This document shows positions 46,383-57,487 of a DNA stretch of 60,000 bases, one piece after another. This DNA is from Chondrilla cf. caribensis (taxonomy: Eukaryota > Porifera > Demospongiae > Chondrillida > Chondrillidae): the NCBI GenBank assembly GCA_964020155.1, contig OZ026567.1:3654850-3714849 (forward strand), in the 5' to 3' direction. A model generated the notes under the pieces. It did no database searches and was not told the DNA's origin. It saw only the letters and a list, made by a program, of their open reading frames with translations. Within the stretch, counting starts at the first letter, position 1, and each line of letters begins with the position of its first letter. A program made the translations under genes and the position numbers.

Positions 46383-47540
46383 TACGTACATATACGTAAA
46401 TTGTACAATACATTACATACGTACATTCATACATACGTTGGTACAGGTACACACTTGCTTCAAACACATCCAAGTAGTATGGTGTATTCTCATCCTACAC
46501 AGCATTGAAACGTGTGAACACACACACACGTACACACACACACACACACGTACACACAAACACACACACACACACACACACACGCACGCGCACGCACACA
46601 CACACACACATACACACACACACACACACACAACACACACACACCACCACCACCACCACACCTTGTCCAACAGACACACACATCAAACACAACACACCTT
46701 GTCCAACAGACACACAGACGGATGATAAACATAACTCTTGTCCATTCCATTTCTCCTCTCGCGGGCCGAACCATTGATAAACGGTAGTTGATATTCTTTC
46801 TTCACAGGCTGGTCTAAGAGCGTTTGGAGGAGTTCCTTTCTCTTTTTCTCTGTTCTCTGACTCGAACGAGAAGAAGCACACGCTACATGAAAGGCTGTCT
46901 GACCATTGGCGTTAGTTACGAAAGGGTCACCGCCAAATCGAAGGCATTCGTTCAGGAAAAGTTTGTGCTCGAACCTGACAGCGTATATCAGAGGCGTGTC
47001 GTTGGAAGGACTGGGTCCCATGTGTTTATTAGGATTAAAGGTCTTCTGTAAGTGGGCTGACATATCGAATTCCGAAGACTGCATTTTACGAAGGATCTCT
47101 TCTTCTCCAGGTAATTTCCATTTGGATTCCTTCTTACTGTCATCTTTCCGTTCTTCTTCGGTTAGTAAACCTGAAAGAACTTCGTTTCCACTGCACCCAT
47201 CTCCAGTACGCACTGATCATTAGAATCTGTCACGAGTCTTTAGGCAACACAATGTCATAATGTGTTCCCACACGTAACTGAAACTGTGAATTTATATTAT
47301 ATTTTATAATGCGCGAAAAGATGGCCGATTTCAAAAGGCCGAGAATTAGAAATTCGGCCAAAATTCAAGCGAAACGGCTTTGCCGAACTTTATATCTCCA
47401 GCGAAGGTTTTTACAAACCTAAAGTAGACGTCCAAGTATTTTGAGTGCTGGGGAAGGCTTCTGCGACTCCACTTTTATCATTTTTTATCAAATTGTACAC
47501 TTAGGGCAACTATAAATAGCGCAGATACTATTAATAAAAT

Positions 47541-47825
47541 AGATAGGTCACGGTAGCCGGTTGGTCAGGTGACACGACTCTAGGCTCCAGGTCGCGGGTT
47601 CGAAATCTCGAAAGGACGGTTTTTTTCTCTGAAAAAAAAGAGCTCACTTCCTGGTGGTCAGTCGCAATACTCTCTACAAAGAACCGTAGGGGGGAGCTTT
47701 GGGACTCGCGGCTGACCTCCCAGCTAGAATAGTGTCTTCTGCATTCGCGGAATGACCAAGTACACAGTATCTGTGGAAAATCCCTATAAAGCCGACCATG
47801 GGTTTGTTCGACCCCAAGTGGGTGA

Positions 47826-47862
<37 letters not shown>
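47541..47862 (+). mobile_element. tRNA-derived SINE before unit 6
   Basis: Full copy with A-box-like GGTAGCCGGTTGG, B box GGTTCGAAATC and a T run of about 35 nt. Confidence 0.6.
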
Positions 47863-47863
<1 letters not shown>

Positions 47864-48362
47864 ACTCAAGACTCCATAAACCGCCAGTTGTATGCATCAT
47901 TATACGATCACTACGTGTACCACCTATTTTGAAATTCCAAGAATTAGAAATTGGTCTGGAATTCGGGCATAACGGGTATGCCAAACGTAATAACCTCGAA
48001 GCCCAAAAAGAGATGCCTAAGTAGTTCCAGTGTGTGTGTGTGGGGGGGGGGGATACTTGTTGGTTTGGAGAGTTTGGTGTAATAGGATCAGACTTTGACC
48101 CACGTAACTACCTTACAATGCACAAAACATAATTAAACAATGCACTAATACACATAATATGAAGTTGTATGCATCAGCATAAATTTATAAAAATCATTTC
48201 AGTTAACACGCTCACAAAATTAATACATACATACGTCTGAAATAGAGATATTTGTAGTAATAATTTTAATATGCAGTGTGTGTGTGTGTTTGGGTGTGGG
48301 TGCTAAACTATGAAACATTTCGTTAATATTGTGGGTAGGTAGGTGAATTACACACAGCAAGT
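47863..48362. other. spacer between unit 6 and unit 7
   Basis: Array spacer as at 30972-31467. A G run lies near 48043. No exon was seen. Confidence 0.5.
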
Positions 48363-50082
48363 TCAACTCTGGCGGTCGAGGAGGTCATTGACAACAGCTC
48401 TTATGTGGCTGCTGTGCTTCTTCAACAGCTCCTCGTTCAGGTGGCGATTCGGGAATCCCATGCTCACCAGCCTATCCACGAGATTAGTGGGTTCTTTAGG
48501 GGGTGCCCACTTTGCCTGTGGAGGTGTGTACTTCTTTGGAAGCTTGAAAGCAGGCGTGGTAGAAGTGTTATCACAACTGTCTCCTTCACATTGGATACCT
48601 CCCTGTGTGTTCTCTACTGTAGACTCTTGTTCCAGCTCTGGAGTATATTTGTCGGAATCTCCAACCTGTTGAACGACTTCAACTGAGTCAAGTATATTTT
48701 GGTCAACCAAATCTGTACAGGCATCCTACGGACAAACAAGATGGATGAATATAACATTTGGAGAACATACAGTGAGGCAGACACACACAGACAAGTGCTG
48801 TAACACACACAGTAGTAAATATGTACATACGTACATACAAACATACGTACCTGAAAGTCCTCATCTGATCCACCTTCGAAAGGGGTGTTGAGGTCATTCT
48901 GTCCACAAATATTCTGGTTGTTATCAACGGGTTCAAGCCTAATGTCCCCAGCTGGGGAGTCCTGTGGGCGGTGATGGATGTGGATGTCCTTGACAAAGTT
49001 GGTGAACATAATAACCAGACCAGTGGCTATGGTGAGAGGCTCCCTGATGGTGGCCTCACCAAGGGTCTTCCTATGAAACTTGAAGTTGCTGGCATCCCTC
49101 CTGGTCTGCTTCGATGTGGCATTTGGTGAAACACGTGGGCTGGTGTTGTCCGGATTAGGTCCTAGTTGAGGAATAGGCTGGGGCGGTCCGTCTGGCGAGG
49201 ACACCACCTCCCAGTTCGGTAGTCCCCCAATGCTGTCTTCTCCACAAATAGTGTTATTCCTGTCGTTGGTCCTGTCCTCAACAGCGTTCTGCTGAGTCTG
49301 TCCAGCAGCAGTGAGGAGAGCATTCGGATCAAAGCACGGTGGAATGACAATAACAAATTCATCACTGGAATCTGTAAACAACAACAACAACAACAATAGA
49401 TTTTACATGATGGCTGTGCACATTAGAGGGTACGTACGTACATAGGGTACAAGCACCACAAACTCATTTCTTCTAACACACACTCTCCAATTGGTACACT
49501 GATGCATGTATGTAGGCTGTGCTCTTCAGTATGTAAGTATTGACAAAGCAAATTGTACACTGCAGGGATGAGTTCACACACACACTCACACACAGCACTC
49601 TACATACTCACACACAGTCACTCACAGCACACTACACTCACACAGCACTCTACATACACACACACTACACACAACACTCTACACACTCACACACAACACT
49701 CACAGCACACTACACACAACACACTACATACACACAGCACTCTACATACATACACACTCACACACAGCACTCTACACACTCATGCACAACACTCACAGCA
49801 CACTACACACAACCTCACACACAGTACTCTACACACTCACGCACAGTCACTCACAGCACACTACACTCACACAGCACTCTACACACTCACACAGCACTCT
49901 ACACACTCACACAGCACTCTACACATTCACACACATTCACTCACAGCACACTACACACAGCACTCTACGTTGGTACAGGTACACACTTGCTTCAAACACA
50001 TCCAAGTAGACCAGACTGAGCAGCCAGATGTAATGGTGTATTCTCATCCTACACAGCATTGAAACGTGTGAACACATACACA

Positions 50083-50151
<69 letters not shown>

Positions 50152-50155
50152 ACGC

Positions 50156-50209
<54 letters not shown>

Positions 50210-50245
50210 ACACACACACACACACACGTACACACACACACACCA

Positions 50246-50305
<60 letters not shown>

Positions 50306-50816
50306 ACCACACCTTGTCCAACAGACACACAGACGGATGATAAACATAACTCTTGTCCATTCCATTTCTCCTCTCGCGGGCCGAACCATTGATAAACGGT
50401 AGTTGATATTCTTTCTTCACAGGCTGGTCTAAGAGCATTTGGAGGAGTTCCTTTCTCTTTTTCTCTGTTCTCTGACTCGAACGAGAAGAAGCACACGCTA
50501 CATGAAAGGCTGTTTGACCATTGGCGTTGGTTACGAAAGGGTCACCGCCAAATCGAAGGCATTCGTTCAGGAAAAGTTTGTGCTCGAACCTGACAGCGTA
50601 TATCAGAGGCGTGTCGTTGGAAGGAATGGGTCCCATGTGTTTATTAGGATTAAAGTTCTTCTGTAAGTGGGCTGACATATCGGATTCCGAAGACTGCATT
50701 TTCCGAAGGATCTCTTCTTCTCCAGGTAATTTCCATTTGGATTCCTTCTTACTGTCATCTTTCCGTTCTTCTTCGGTTAGTAAAAACTGAAAGAACTTCG
50801 TTTCCACTTCACCCAT
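48363..50816 (-). CDS. ankyrin/NBR1-like unit 7, shortened but readable in frame
   Basis: Exon 1 (50816-50313, 168 codons) is intact: MGEVETKFFQFLLTEEER, then ankyrin sequence NDTPLIYAVRFEHKLFLNEC and GQTAFHVACAS. Exon 2 starts at 50048 (DENTPLHLAAQSGLLG). Exons 3-6 are missing: intron 1 sequence beyond exon 2 runs through the minisatellite straight to the intron before exon 7. Exon 7 (49371-48851) has LIR EFVIVIPPCFD. Exon 8 (48725-48363) has an intact UBA (LVDRLVSMGFPNRHLNEELL) and a TAG acceptor. If exon 2 ends at GGAT|GTGTTT (50000), the phases fit and the product is about 478 residues: ankyrin, LIR, UBA. It is the only unit here that could encode both tail motifs with the ankyrin part. 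A role as a small autophagy receptor is inference. Confidence 0.45.
49574..49970. repeat. intronic minisatellite of unit 7, deletion junction
   Basis: CACACAGCACTCTACA array. It begins abruptly at GGGATGAGTTC|ACACACAC, where intron 6 sequence is fused to intron 3 repeat. This marks the loss of exons 4-6. At its other end it runs straight into exon 2 flank, so exon 3 is lost too. Confidence 0.9.
50090..50308. repeat. (CA)n tract, intron 1 of unit 7
   Basis: Longest CA tract of the array, with a few GTAC and GCAC interruptions. Confidence 0.95.
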
Positions 50817-51106
50817 AATGTCATGATGTGTTCTCACACGCAACTGAAACTGTGAATTTATATTATATTTTATAATGCGCGAAAAGATGGCCGATTTCAA
50901 AAGGCCGAGAATTAGAAATTCGGCTAGAATTCAAGCGAAACGGCTTCGTCGAACTTTATATCTCCAGCGAAGGTTTTTACAAACCTAAAGTAGACGTCCA
51001 AGTATTTTGAGTGCTGGGGAAGGCTTCTACGACTCCACTTTTATCATTTTTTATCAAATTGTACACTTAGGGCAACTATAAATAGCGCAGATACTATTAA
51101 TAAAAT

Positions 51107-51430
51107 AGATAGGTCACGGTAGCCGGTTGGTCAGGTGACACGACTCTAGGCTCCAGGTCGCGGGTTCGAAATCTCGAAAGGACGGTTTTTTTCTCTGAAA
51201 AAAAAGAGCTCACTTCCTGGTGGTCAGTCGCAATACTCTCTACAAAGAACCGTAGGGGGGAGCTTTGGGACTCGCGGCTGACCTCCCAGCTAGAATAGTG
51301 TCTTCTGCATTCGCGGAATGACCAAGTACACAGTATCTGTGGAAAGTCCCTATAAAGCCGACCATGGGTTTGTTCGACCCCGAGTGGGTGACCTTTTTTC
51401 TTTTTTTCTTTTTTTTTTTTTTTTTTTTTC
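51107..51430 (+). mobile_element. tRNA-derived SINE before unit 7
   Basis: Full copy of the family at 30660-30971, ending in T runs broken by C. Confidence 0.6.
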
Positions 51431-51591
51431 AACTCAAGATTCCATAAACCACCCATAACCATCATTACAATGTACTGTATGTTGTATGCATCATTATACA
51501 ATCACTACGTGTACCACACAAATGGGGAGCACTATATATAGGCAGCATATGTACGACAATGCAGAAATGATTGACAACAATATTATGTATA

Positions 51592-51985
51592 TACGAAAGC
51601 TAAGTGGAATTCAGCCTGCTGAGAGAGAAAGGAGAAAAGCGAAAAACCGGCAACTGTGGGACTCGAACCCAGGGTGTCTGACTAAAGCCATCATAAACCA
51701 CTGAGCCACGAAGCCACCACAGAAACCAGCCTCCACAATTCTCCCTTCATACTACACCGGCTTCGTTGACCGCTGGGTTCGAGTCCCGCAGTTGCCGGTT
51801 TTTCGCTTTTCTCCTTTCTCTCTCAGCAGGCTGAATTCCACTTAGCTTTCGTATCTGTCATACGCCTGCTTACTTATATATGATCATCTATGATTTAAGA
51901 TTAGATGAAATGATTAAACCCACGAAAAACCGAGTAGACTAGGAGTAGTAGTGAAGATATCTAACGAAGTTAGTAAAAGAACTGT
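51592..51985 (-). mobile_element. foldback SINE with tRNA-like loop and 16-bp target duplication
   Basis: AACAATATTATGTATA flanks the element on both sides (51576-51591 and 51986-52001), a target duplication typical of LINE-driven insertion. Inside, about 75-bp arms (51594-51670 and 51776-51854) are near-perfect inverted repeats containing AGCAGGCTGAATTCCACTTA. Partly in the loop, on the minus strand, lies a tRNA-like sequence with a perfect A box TGGCTCAGTGG and B box GGTTCGAGTCC. The element is absent from the homologous spacer at 38550. Confidence 0.75.
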
Positions 51986-52476
51986 AACAATATTATGTAT
52001 AGACTAGTGGTAGCTACTAATAAGTGATTATTATCACTCAACTCTAAAATACTCTAAAATTAATTTTTAGGGGGTGCTTGAAAAAGATGCCCTATTTTGA
52101 AATTCCAAGAATTAGAGATTGGTCTGGAATTCGGGCATAACGGGTATGACAAACATAATAACCTCAAAGCCCAAAAAGAGATGCCTAAGTAGTTCCAGTG
52201 TGTGTGGGGGGGGGGGGGGGTATACCTGTTGGTTTGGAGAGTTTGGTGTAATAGGATCAGACTTTGACCCACGTGCACAAATCATATCAATCATATCATA
52301 TCAATCATCATATCAAATCAAATCAATGCACAAAACATAATTAAACAATACACTAATACATAATATGAAGTTGTATGCATCAGCATAAATTTATAAAAAT
52401 CATTTTAACACACTCACAAAATTAATACATACATACGTCTGAAATAGAGACATTCGTAATAAGAATTTTAATTTTC
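51986..52476. other. spacer between unit 7 and unit 8
   Basis: Array spacer with a G run (52207-52220) and a short ATCATATCA tandem stretch near 52276-52325. The right-hand part ends at a deletion junction in the unit 8 UBA exon. No gene was seen. Confidence 0.5.
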
Positions 52477-52990
52477 TTGTTCGAGCTCTGGAGTATATTT
52501 GTCGGAGTCTCCAACCTGCTGAACGACTTCAACTGAGTCAAGTATATTTTGGTCAACCAAATCTGTACAGGCATCCTACGGACAAACAAGATGGATGAAT
52601 ATAACATCTGGAGAACATACAGTGAGGCAGACACACACAGACAAGTTGCTGGCATCCCTCCTGGCCTGCTTCGGTGTGGTATTTGGTGAAACACATGGGC
52701 TGGTGTTGTCCGGATTAGGTCCTAGTTGAGGAATAGGCTGGGGTGGTCCGTCTGGCGAGGACACCACCTCCCAGTCTGGTAGTCCCCCAATGCTGTCTTC
52801 TCCACAAATAGTGTTATTCCTGTCGTTGGTCCTGTCCTCGACAGCGTTCTGCTGAGTCTGTCCAGCAGCAGTGAGGGTAGCATTCGGATCAAAGCACGGT
52901 GGAATGACAATAACAAATTCATCACTGGAATCTGTACACAACAACAACAATAGATTTTACATGATGGCTGTGCACATTAGAGGGTACGTA

Positions 52991-53497
52991 CGGTACTAAT
53001 CATACAAAACTGAACGTTCTATGGGCGTACCCGTTCTTACCGTAATCGACACCTCGTGTATTGTTACGTACGCGTTAATTTTTACAATGAAGTGCTATTT
53101 CGAAACGATCTTTCTGCATACGTACGTACGTTCTTCCCCCATCATGAGTGTTTCTAATAGTATCGTGGATAGCGAGGCGTCATACAATTCGCTCTTAAGT
53201 AGTTGTTGGAGTTCGACTGCGGTCGTTTCGTCATCTTCTACGTAGCTTTTTCTCGAATGACGACAAAAGAGAATTCGCTGCTTCACGTAACTCGAATAAA
53301 CCATCTTCTAACGAAATATATCACGATGAAAAGGAGATACAAAGGTGTTACTATAGGTATCACTACGTAGGTGTACATTTTTGCAATCGTCAAGTTCGGC
53401 AAACGGCCGTTCCCGTTTAGTGGGTACGGGTACGGAACGGGTACAGGTACGCCCGTTCCGTACCCGTAGAACGTTCAGTTTTATATGATTAGTACCG
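52991..53497. mobile_element. TA-flanked MITE, 507 bp
   Basis: Terminal inverted repeats of about 35 bp start CGGTACTAATCATACAAAAC on the left and CGGTACTAATCATATAAAAC on the right (reverse strand). TA flanks both ends (52989-52990 and 53498-53499). Other units keep the empty site GGGTACGTATGTACATAG. An inner run of GGTACGGG motifs lies next to the right end. No transposase was seen; the minus-strand 69-codon frame (53304-53095) has no domain I recognise. Confidence 0.75.
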
Positions 53498-53977
53498 TAT
53501 GTACATAGGGTACAAACACCACAAACTCATTTCTTCTAACACACACTCTCCAATTGGTACACTGATGCATGTACGTATGTAGGCTGTGCTCTTCAGTATG
53601 TAAGTATTGACATAGCAAATTGTACACTGCAGGGATGAGTTCAGAGGAGAGCTTAGAGGTGAGCGTATAAGTGAGTCTGTTCTATGTACTGTAGCAAACA
53701 AAGTCACAGGTGAGGCACAGCAGAGGAGGGCAGGTTGGAGGGAAGCCATCAATCACCCTCTCACTAACCTCGAAGTTCCCTGCTGGTTGCAGGCTCTGCA
53801 GTGGTGGCTCTAGACTTCTGAACTCTGGCTCATCATCAAAATTCCCAATATAATGTGTTGACAAGGACTTTGGGAGATGTTCATGAACTACAACTGCAAG
53901 AGTAGATAAAGAATTAGACAATGCACATTGAAGTGCAGGTTGCACTCGCAATTGATGTGACTACACAATAATGTTGT

Positions 53978-54019
<42 letters not shown>

Positions 54020-54627
54020 CTCTTAAATAAACTTTCATCAAGTTTAAGTTTTGCATCTTTCAAAGTTTTAAAAGTATCATTTTTCATACTTCAAGTACCT
54101 TCTCTATGGACCAGTCTATTGGGAAAGAAGTCATGTGACAGTCACATGATATATAGCAAATAGCGGACATATTCTCCTCACCATAATGGACCAGCAGCAA
54201 CTCAGCTGCAAATGAACGGAGCTTGATCTCTCCACATTTAGGCACAGACAGGGATAGCAAAGCCCGCACGTCTGGGGGTACTGTCAGTTTTGCCTTCAAC
54301 TCCTTCACAAGCTCCTCCTTCATCTCGTGCAATCCTTCTGGGTGCTGCATTGTGTAGGTCTGGCACACACAAACAGAGATAAATGGATTCATTCCTAGAT
54401 GACAAGACACATTCCCACAACACTGAGTACACTAGCTGATAGAATAACTGTCTCCACACAAAAATGGAGTAAAGCCAACTCTCGCCATTCAAATATGAGG
54501 ATCAGACGTACCCTTGCCCTGAAGTAGAGGTCATTGTCTGTTTCCATTTCTGATTTTTCTGTTGGCTACAAATGAGAATTGGGATAGAAAAAATGTCAAA
54601 AATTGCAAGTTACAAGTACATAAGTTC

Positions 54628-55115
54628 ACCACACACAGTCACTCACAGCACACTACACACAGCACTACATACACACACACACTCACACACAGCATTCTAC
54701 ACACCCACACACAACACTCACAGCACACTTAACACAGCATTCAACATACAACACACTACACACACACACACACTCACACACAGCACTCTACATACATACA
54801 CACTCACACACAGCACTCTACACACTCACACACAACACTCACAGCACACTACACACAACCTCACACACAGCACTCTACACACTCACACACAGTCACTCAC
54901 AGCACACTACACTCCCACAGCACTCTACATACTCACACAGTACTCTACACACTCACACACAGTCACTCACAGCACTCTACACTCACACAGCACTCTACAC
55001 TCACACAGCACTCTACACACTACACACAGCACTCTACACACTCACACAGCACTCTACACACAACACTCTACACACAACACTCTACACACACACTACGTAG
55101 CACTTTACACATCCA
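54628..55115. repeat. intronic minisatellite of unit 8
   Basis: CACACAGCACTCTACA array in intron 3 of unit 8. Confidence 0.9.
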
Positions 55116-55378
55116 CTCACTACAAACACCATCTTGGGCTCTAGTAGTCTTACTATGACAAATAGACCAGAATCTGATGCCAAATCATATGGAGTCTTTC
55201 CCAAAGTGTTCTTCATCAACAGTGGAGACCCATAAGCCAAGAGAAGCTGGGTGTTGGCGTTAGAAGAGAGGATAATAAGCACATGTGCATGGTGCATACA
55301 GAATCTCTAGATACATGTACGTATGTATGTATACACAATATACGTACATACAAAGCACACCACGTACGCACCAATGTA

Positions 55379-55542
55379 CAGTTGAACCTCCTTAACGCGA
55401 TACTCTATGGACAATTCCACAATTCCATGCTAAAAGCATTTCATGTTGACAGTACTCACATAATGCACATGCACATCAGCTGAAAATGTAGGGACTTGAC
55501 AATAATCTTATGCTGGAAAGATGTGTTAATAAGGTTCGACTG
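55379..55542. mobile_element. pogo-like MITE, intron 2 of unit 8
   Basis: Same element as 29479-29641, flanked by TA. Confidence 0.75.
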
Positions 55543-56674
55543 TACATATACGTAAATTGTACAATACATTACATACATACATTCATACATACGTTGGTAC
55601 AGGTACACACTTGCTTCAAACACATCCAAGTAGTATGGTGTATTCTCATCCTACACAGCATTGAAACGTGTGAACACACACACACGTACACACACACACA
55701 CGTACACACACACACACACACACGCACGCGCACGCACACACACACATACACACACACACACAACACACACACACCACCACCACCACCACCACACCTTGTC
55801 CAACAGACACACACATCAAACACAACACACCTTGTCCAACAGACACACAGACGGATGATAAACATAACTCTTGTCCATTCCATTTCTCCTCTCGCGGGCC
55901 GAACCATTGATAAACGGTAGTTGATATTCTTTCTTCACAGGCTGGTCTAAGAGTATTTGGAGGAGTTCCTTTCTCTTTTCTCTGTTCTCTGTCTCGAACG
56001 AGAAGAAGCACACGCTACATGAAAGGCTGTCTGACCATTGGCGTTAGTTACGAAAGGGTCACCGCCAAATCGAAGGCATTCGTTCAGGAAAAGTTTGTGC
56101 TCGAACCTGACAGCGTATATCAGAGGCGTGTCGTTGGAAGGACTGGGCCCCATGTGTTTATTAGGATTAAAGTTCTTCTGTAAGTGGGCTGACATATCGG
56201 ATTCCGAAGACTGCATTTTCCGAAGGATCTCTTCTTCTCTATGTAATTTCCATTTGGATTCCTTCTTACTGTCATCTTTCCGTTCTTCTTCGGTTAGTAA
56301 ACCTGAAAGAACTTCGTTTCCACTGCACCCATCTCCAGTACGCACTGATCATTAGAATCTGTCACGAGTCTTGAGGTAAAATTAATGTCATAATGTGTTC
56401 CCACACGTAACTGAAACTGTGAATTTATATTATATTTTATAATGCGCGAAAAGATGGCCGATTTCAAAAGGCCGAGAATTAGAAATTCGGCTAGAATTCA
56501 AGCGAAACGGCTTCGCCGAACTTTATATCTCCAGCGAAGGTTTTTACAAACCTAAAGTAGACGTCCAAATATTTTGAGTGCTGGGGAAGGCTTCTGCGAC
56601 TCCACTTTTATCATTTTTTATCAAATTGTACACTTAGGGCAACTATAAATAGCGCAGATACTATTAATAAAATA

Positions 56675-56958
56675 GATAGGTCACGGTAGCCGGTTGGTCA
56701 GGTGACACGACTCTAGGCTCCAGGTCGCGGGTTCGAAATCTCGAAAGGACGGTTTTTTTCTCTGAAAAAAAAGAGCTCACTTCCTGGTGGTCAGTCGCAA
56801 TACTCTCTACAAAGAACCATAGGGGGGAGCTTTGGGACTCGCGGCTGACCTCCCAGCTAGAATAGTGTCTTCTGCATTCGCGGAATGACCAAGTACACAG
56901 TATCTGTGGAAAGTCCCTATAAAGCCGACCATGGGTTTGTTCGACCCCAAGTGGGTGA

Positions 56959-56992
<34 letters not shown>
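56675..56992 (+). mobile_element. tRNA-derived SINE before unit 8
   Basis: Full copy of the family at 30660-30971, with a T run of about 33 nt. Confidence 0.6.
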
Positions 56993-56993
<1 letters not shown>

Positions 56994-57487
56994 ACTCAAG
57001 ACTCCATAAACCGCCAGTTGTATGCATCATTATACGATCACTACGTGTACCACCTATTTTGAAATTCCAAGAATTAGAAATTGGTCTGGAATTCGGGCAT
57101 AACGGGTATGCCAAACGTAATAACCTCGAAGCCCAAAAAGAGATGCCTAAGTAGTTCCAGTGTGTGTGTTTGGGGGGGGATACTTGTTGGTTTGGAGAGT
57201 TTGGTGTAATAGGATCAGACTTTGACCCACGTAACTACCTTTCAATGCACAAAATATAATTAAACAATGCACTAATACACATAATATGAAGTTGTATGCA
57301 TCAGCATAAATTTATAAAAATCATTTCAGTTAACACGCTCACAAAATTAATACATACATACGTCTGAAATAGAGATATTTGTAGTAATAATTTTAATATG
57401 CAGTGTGTGTGTGTTTGGGTGTGGGTGCTAAACTATGAAACATTTCGTTAATATTGTGGGTAGGTAGGTGAATTACACACAGCAAGT
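56993..57487. other. spacer between unit 8 and unit 9
   Basis: Array spacer closely matching 47863-48362. No exon was seen. Confidence 0.5.

Larger units (their letters stand above)
40272..46678. repeat. 6.4-kb segmental duplication, right copy
   Basis: Right copy of the block at 31279-37685, holding units 5 and 6. To its right unit 6 continues normally into exon 1, whereas the left copy runs into a LINE. The right copy therefore looks like the original arrangement. Confidence 0.85.
43729..47213 (-). pseudogene. ankyrin/NBR1-like unit 6, most complete N-terminal half
   Basis: Exons: 1 (about 47213-46698), 2 (46495 to about 46468, 22-bp deletion), 3 (46086-45961), 4 (45133-45080), 5 (44927-44746, 4-bp insertion), 6 (44472-44348), 7 in part (44003 to about 43729). 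Exon 1 keeps NDTPLIYAVRFEHKLFLNEC and GQTAFHVACAS, an ankyrin pair. The usual ATG frame (MGxVETKFFQ) is lost by one base (CAGGTTTAC for CAGTTTTTAC); only a GTG opens the ankyrin frame here. Exon 7 has the LIR but is joined after QARRD to exon 1 of unit 5, so the native donor and UBA are absent. Apart from exon 1 it matches unit 3. Confidence 0.65.
52477..56345 (-). pseudogene. ankyrin/NBR1-like unit 8, UBA deleted and exon 1 frameshifted
   Basis: Exons: 1 (about 56345-55831), 2 (55650 to about 55623, 22-bp deletion), 3 (55246-55121), 4 (54565-54512), 5 (54359-54182), 6 (53893-53769), 7 in part (52931 to about 52649), 8 in part (52575 to about 52477). Exon 5 is the intact form (EGLHEMKEELVKELKAKL). 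Exon 1 lacks one T in a T run (near 55978) and the frame is lost after RTEKRERN. Exon 7 keeps the LIR but is cut after RRDASN, losing its second half and donor. Exon 8 keeps only its first about 33 codons, so the UBA is gone. A MITE lies in the intron before exon 7. Confidence 0.7.

Noticed and set aside
51656..51720. A functional tRNA gene on the minus strand
   Set aside because: The A and B boxes are perfect, but I could not fold clean D and anticodon stems. It lies inside a retroposed foldback element with target duplication. It is better called a tRNA-derived SINE head.
53021..53245. + strand 74-codon frame in the 507-bp MITE as a host gene
   Set aside because: It lies wholly inside a TA-flanked element, is absent from all other units, and has no recognised domain.
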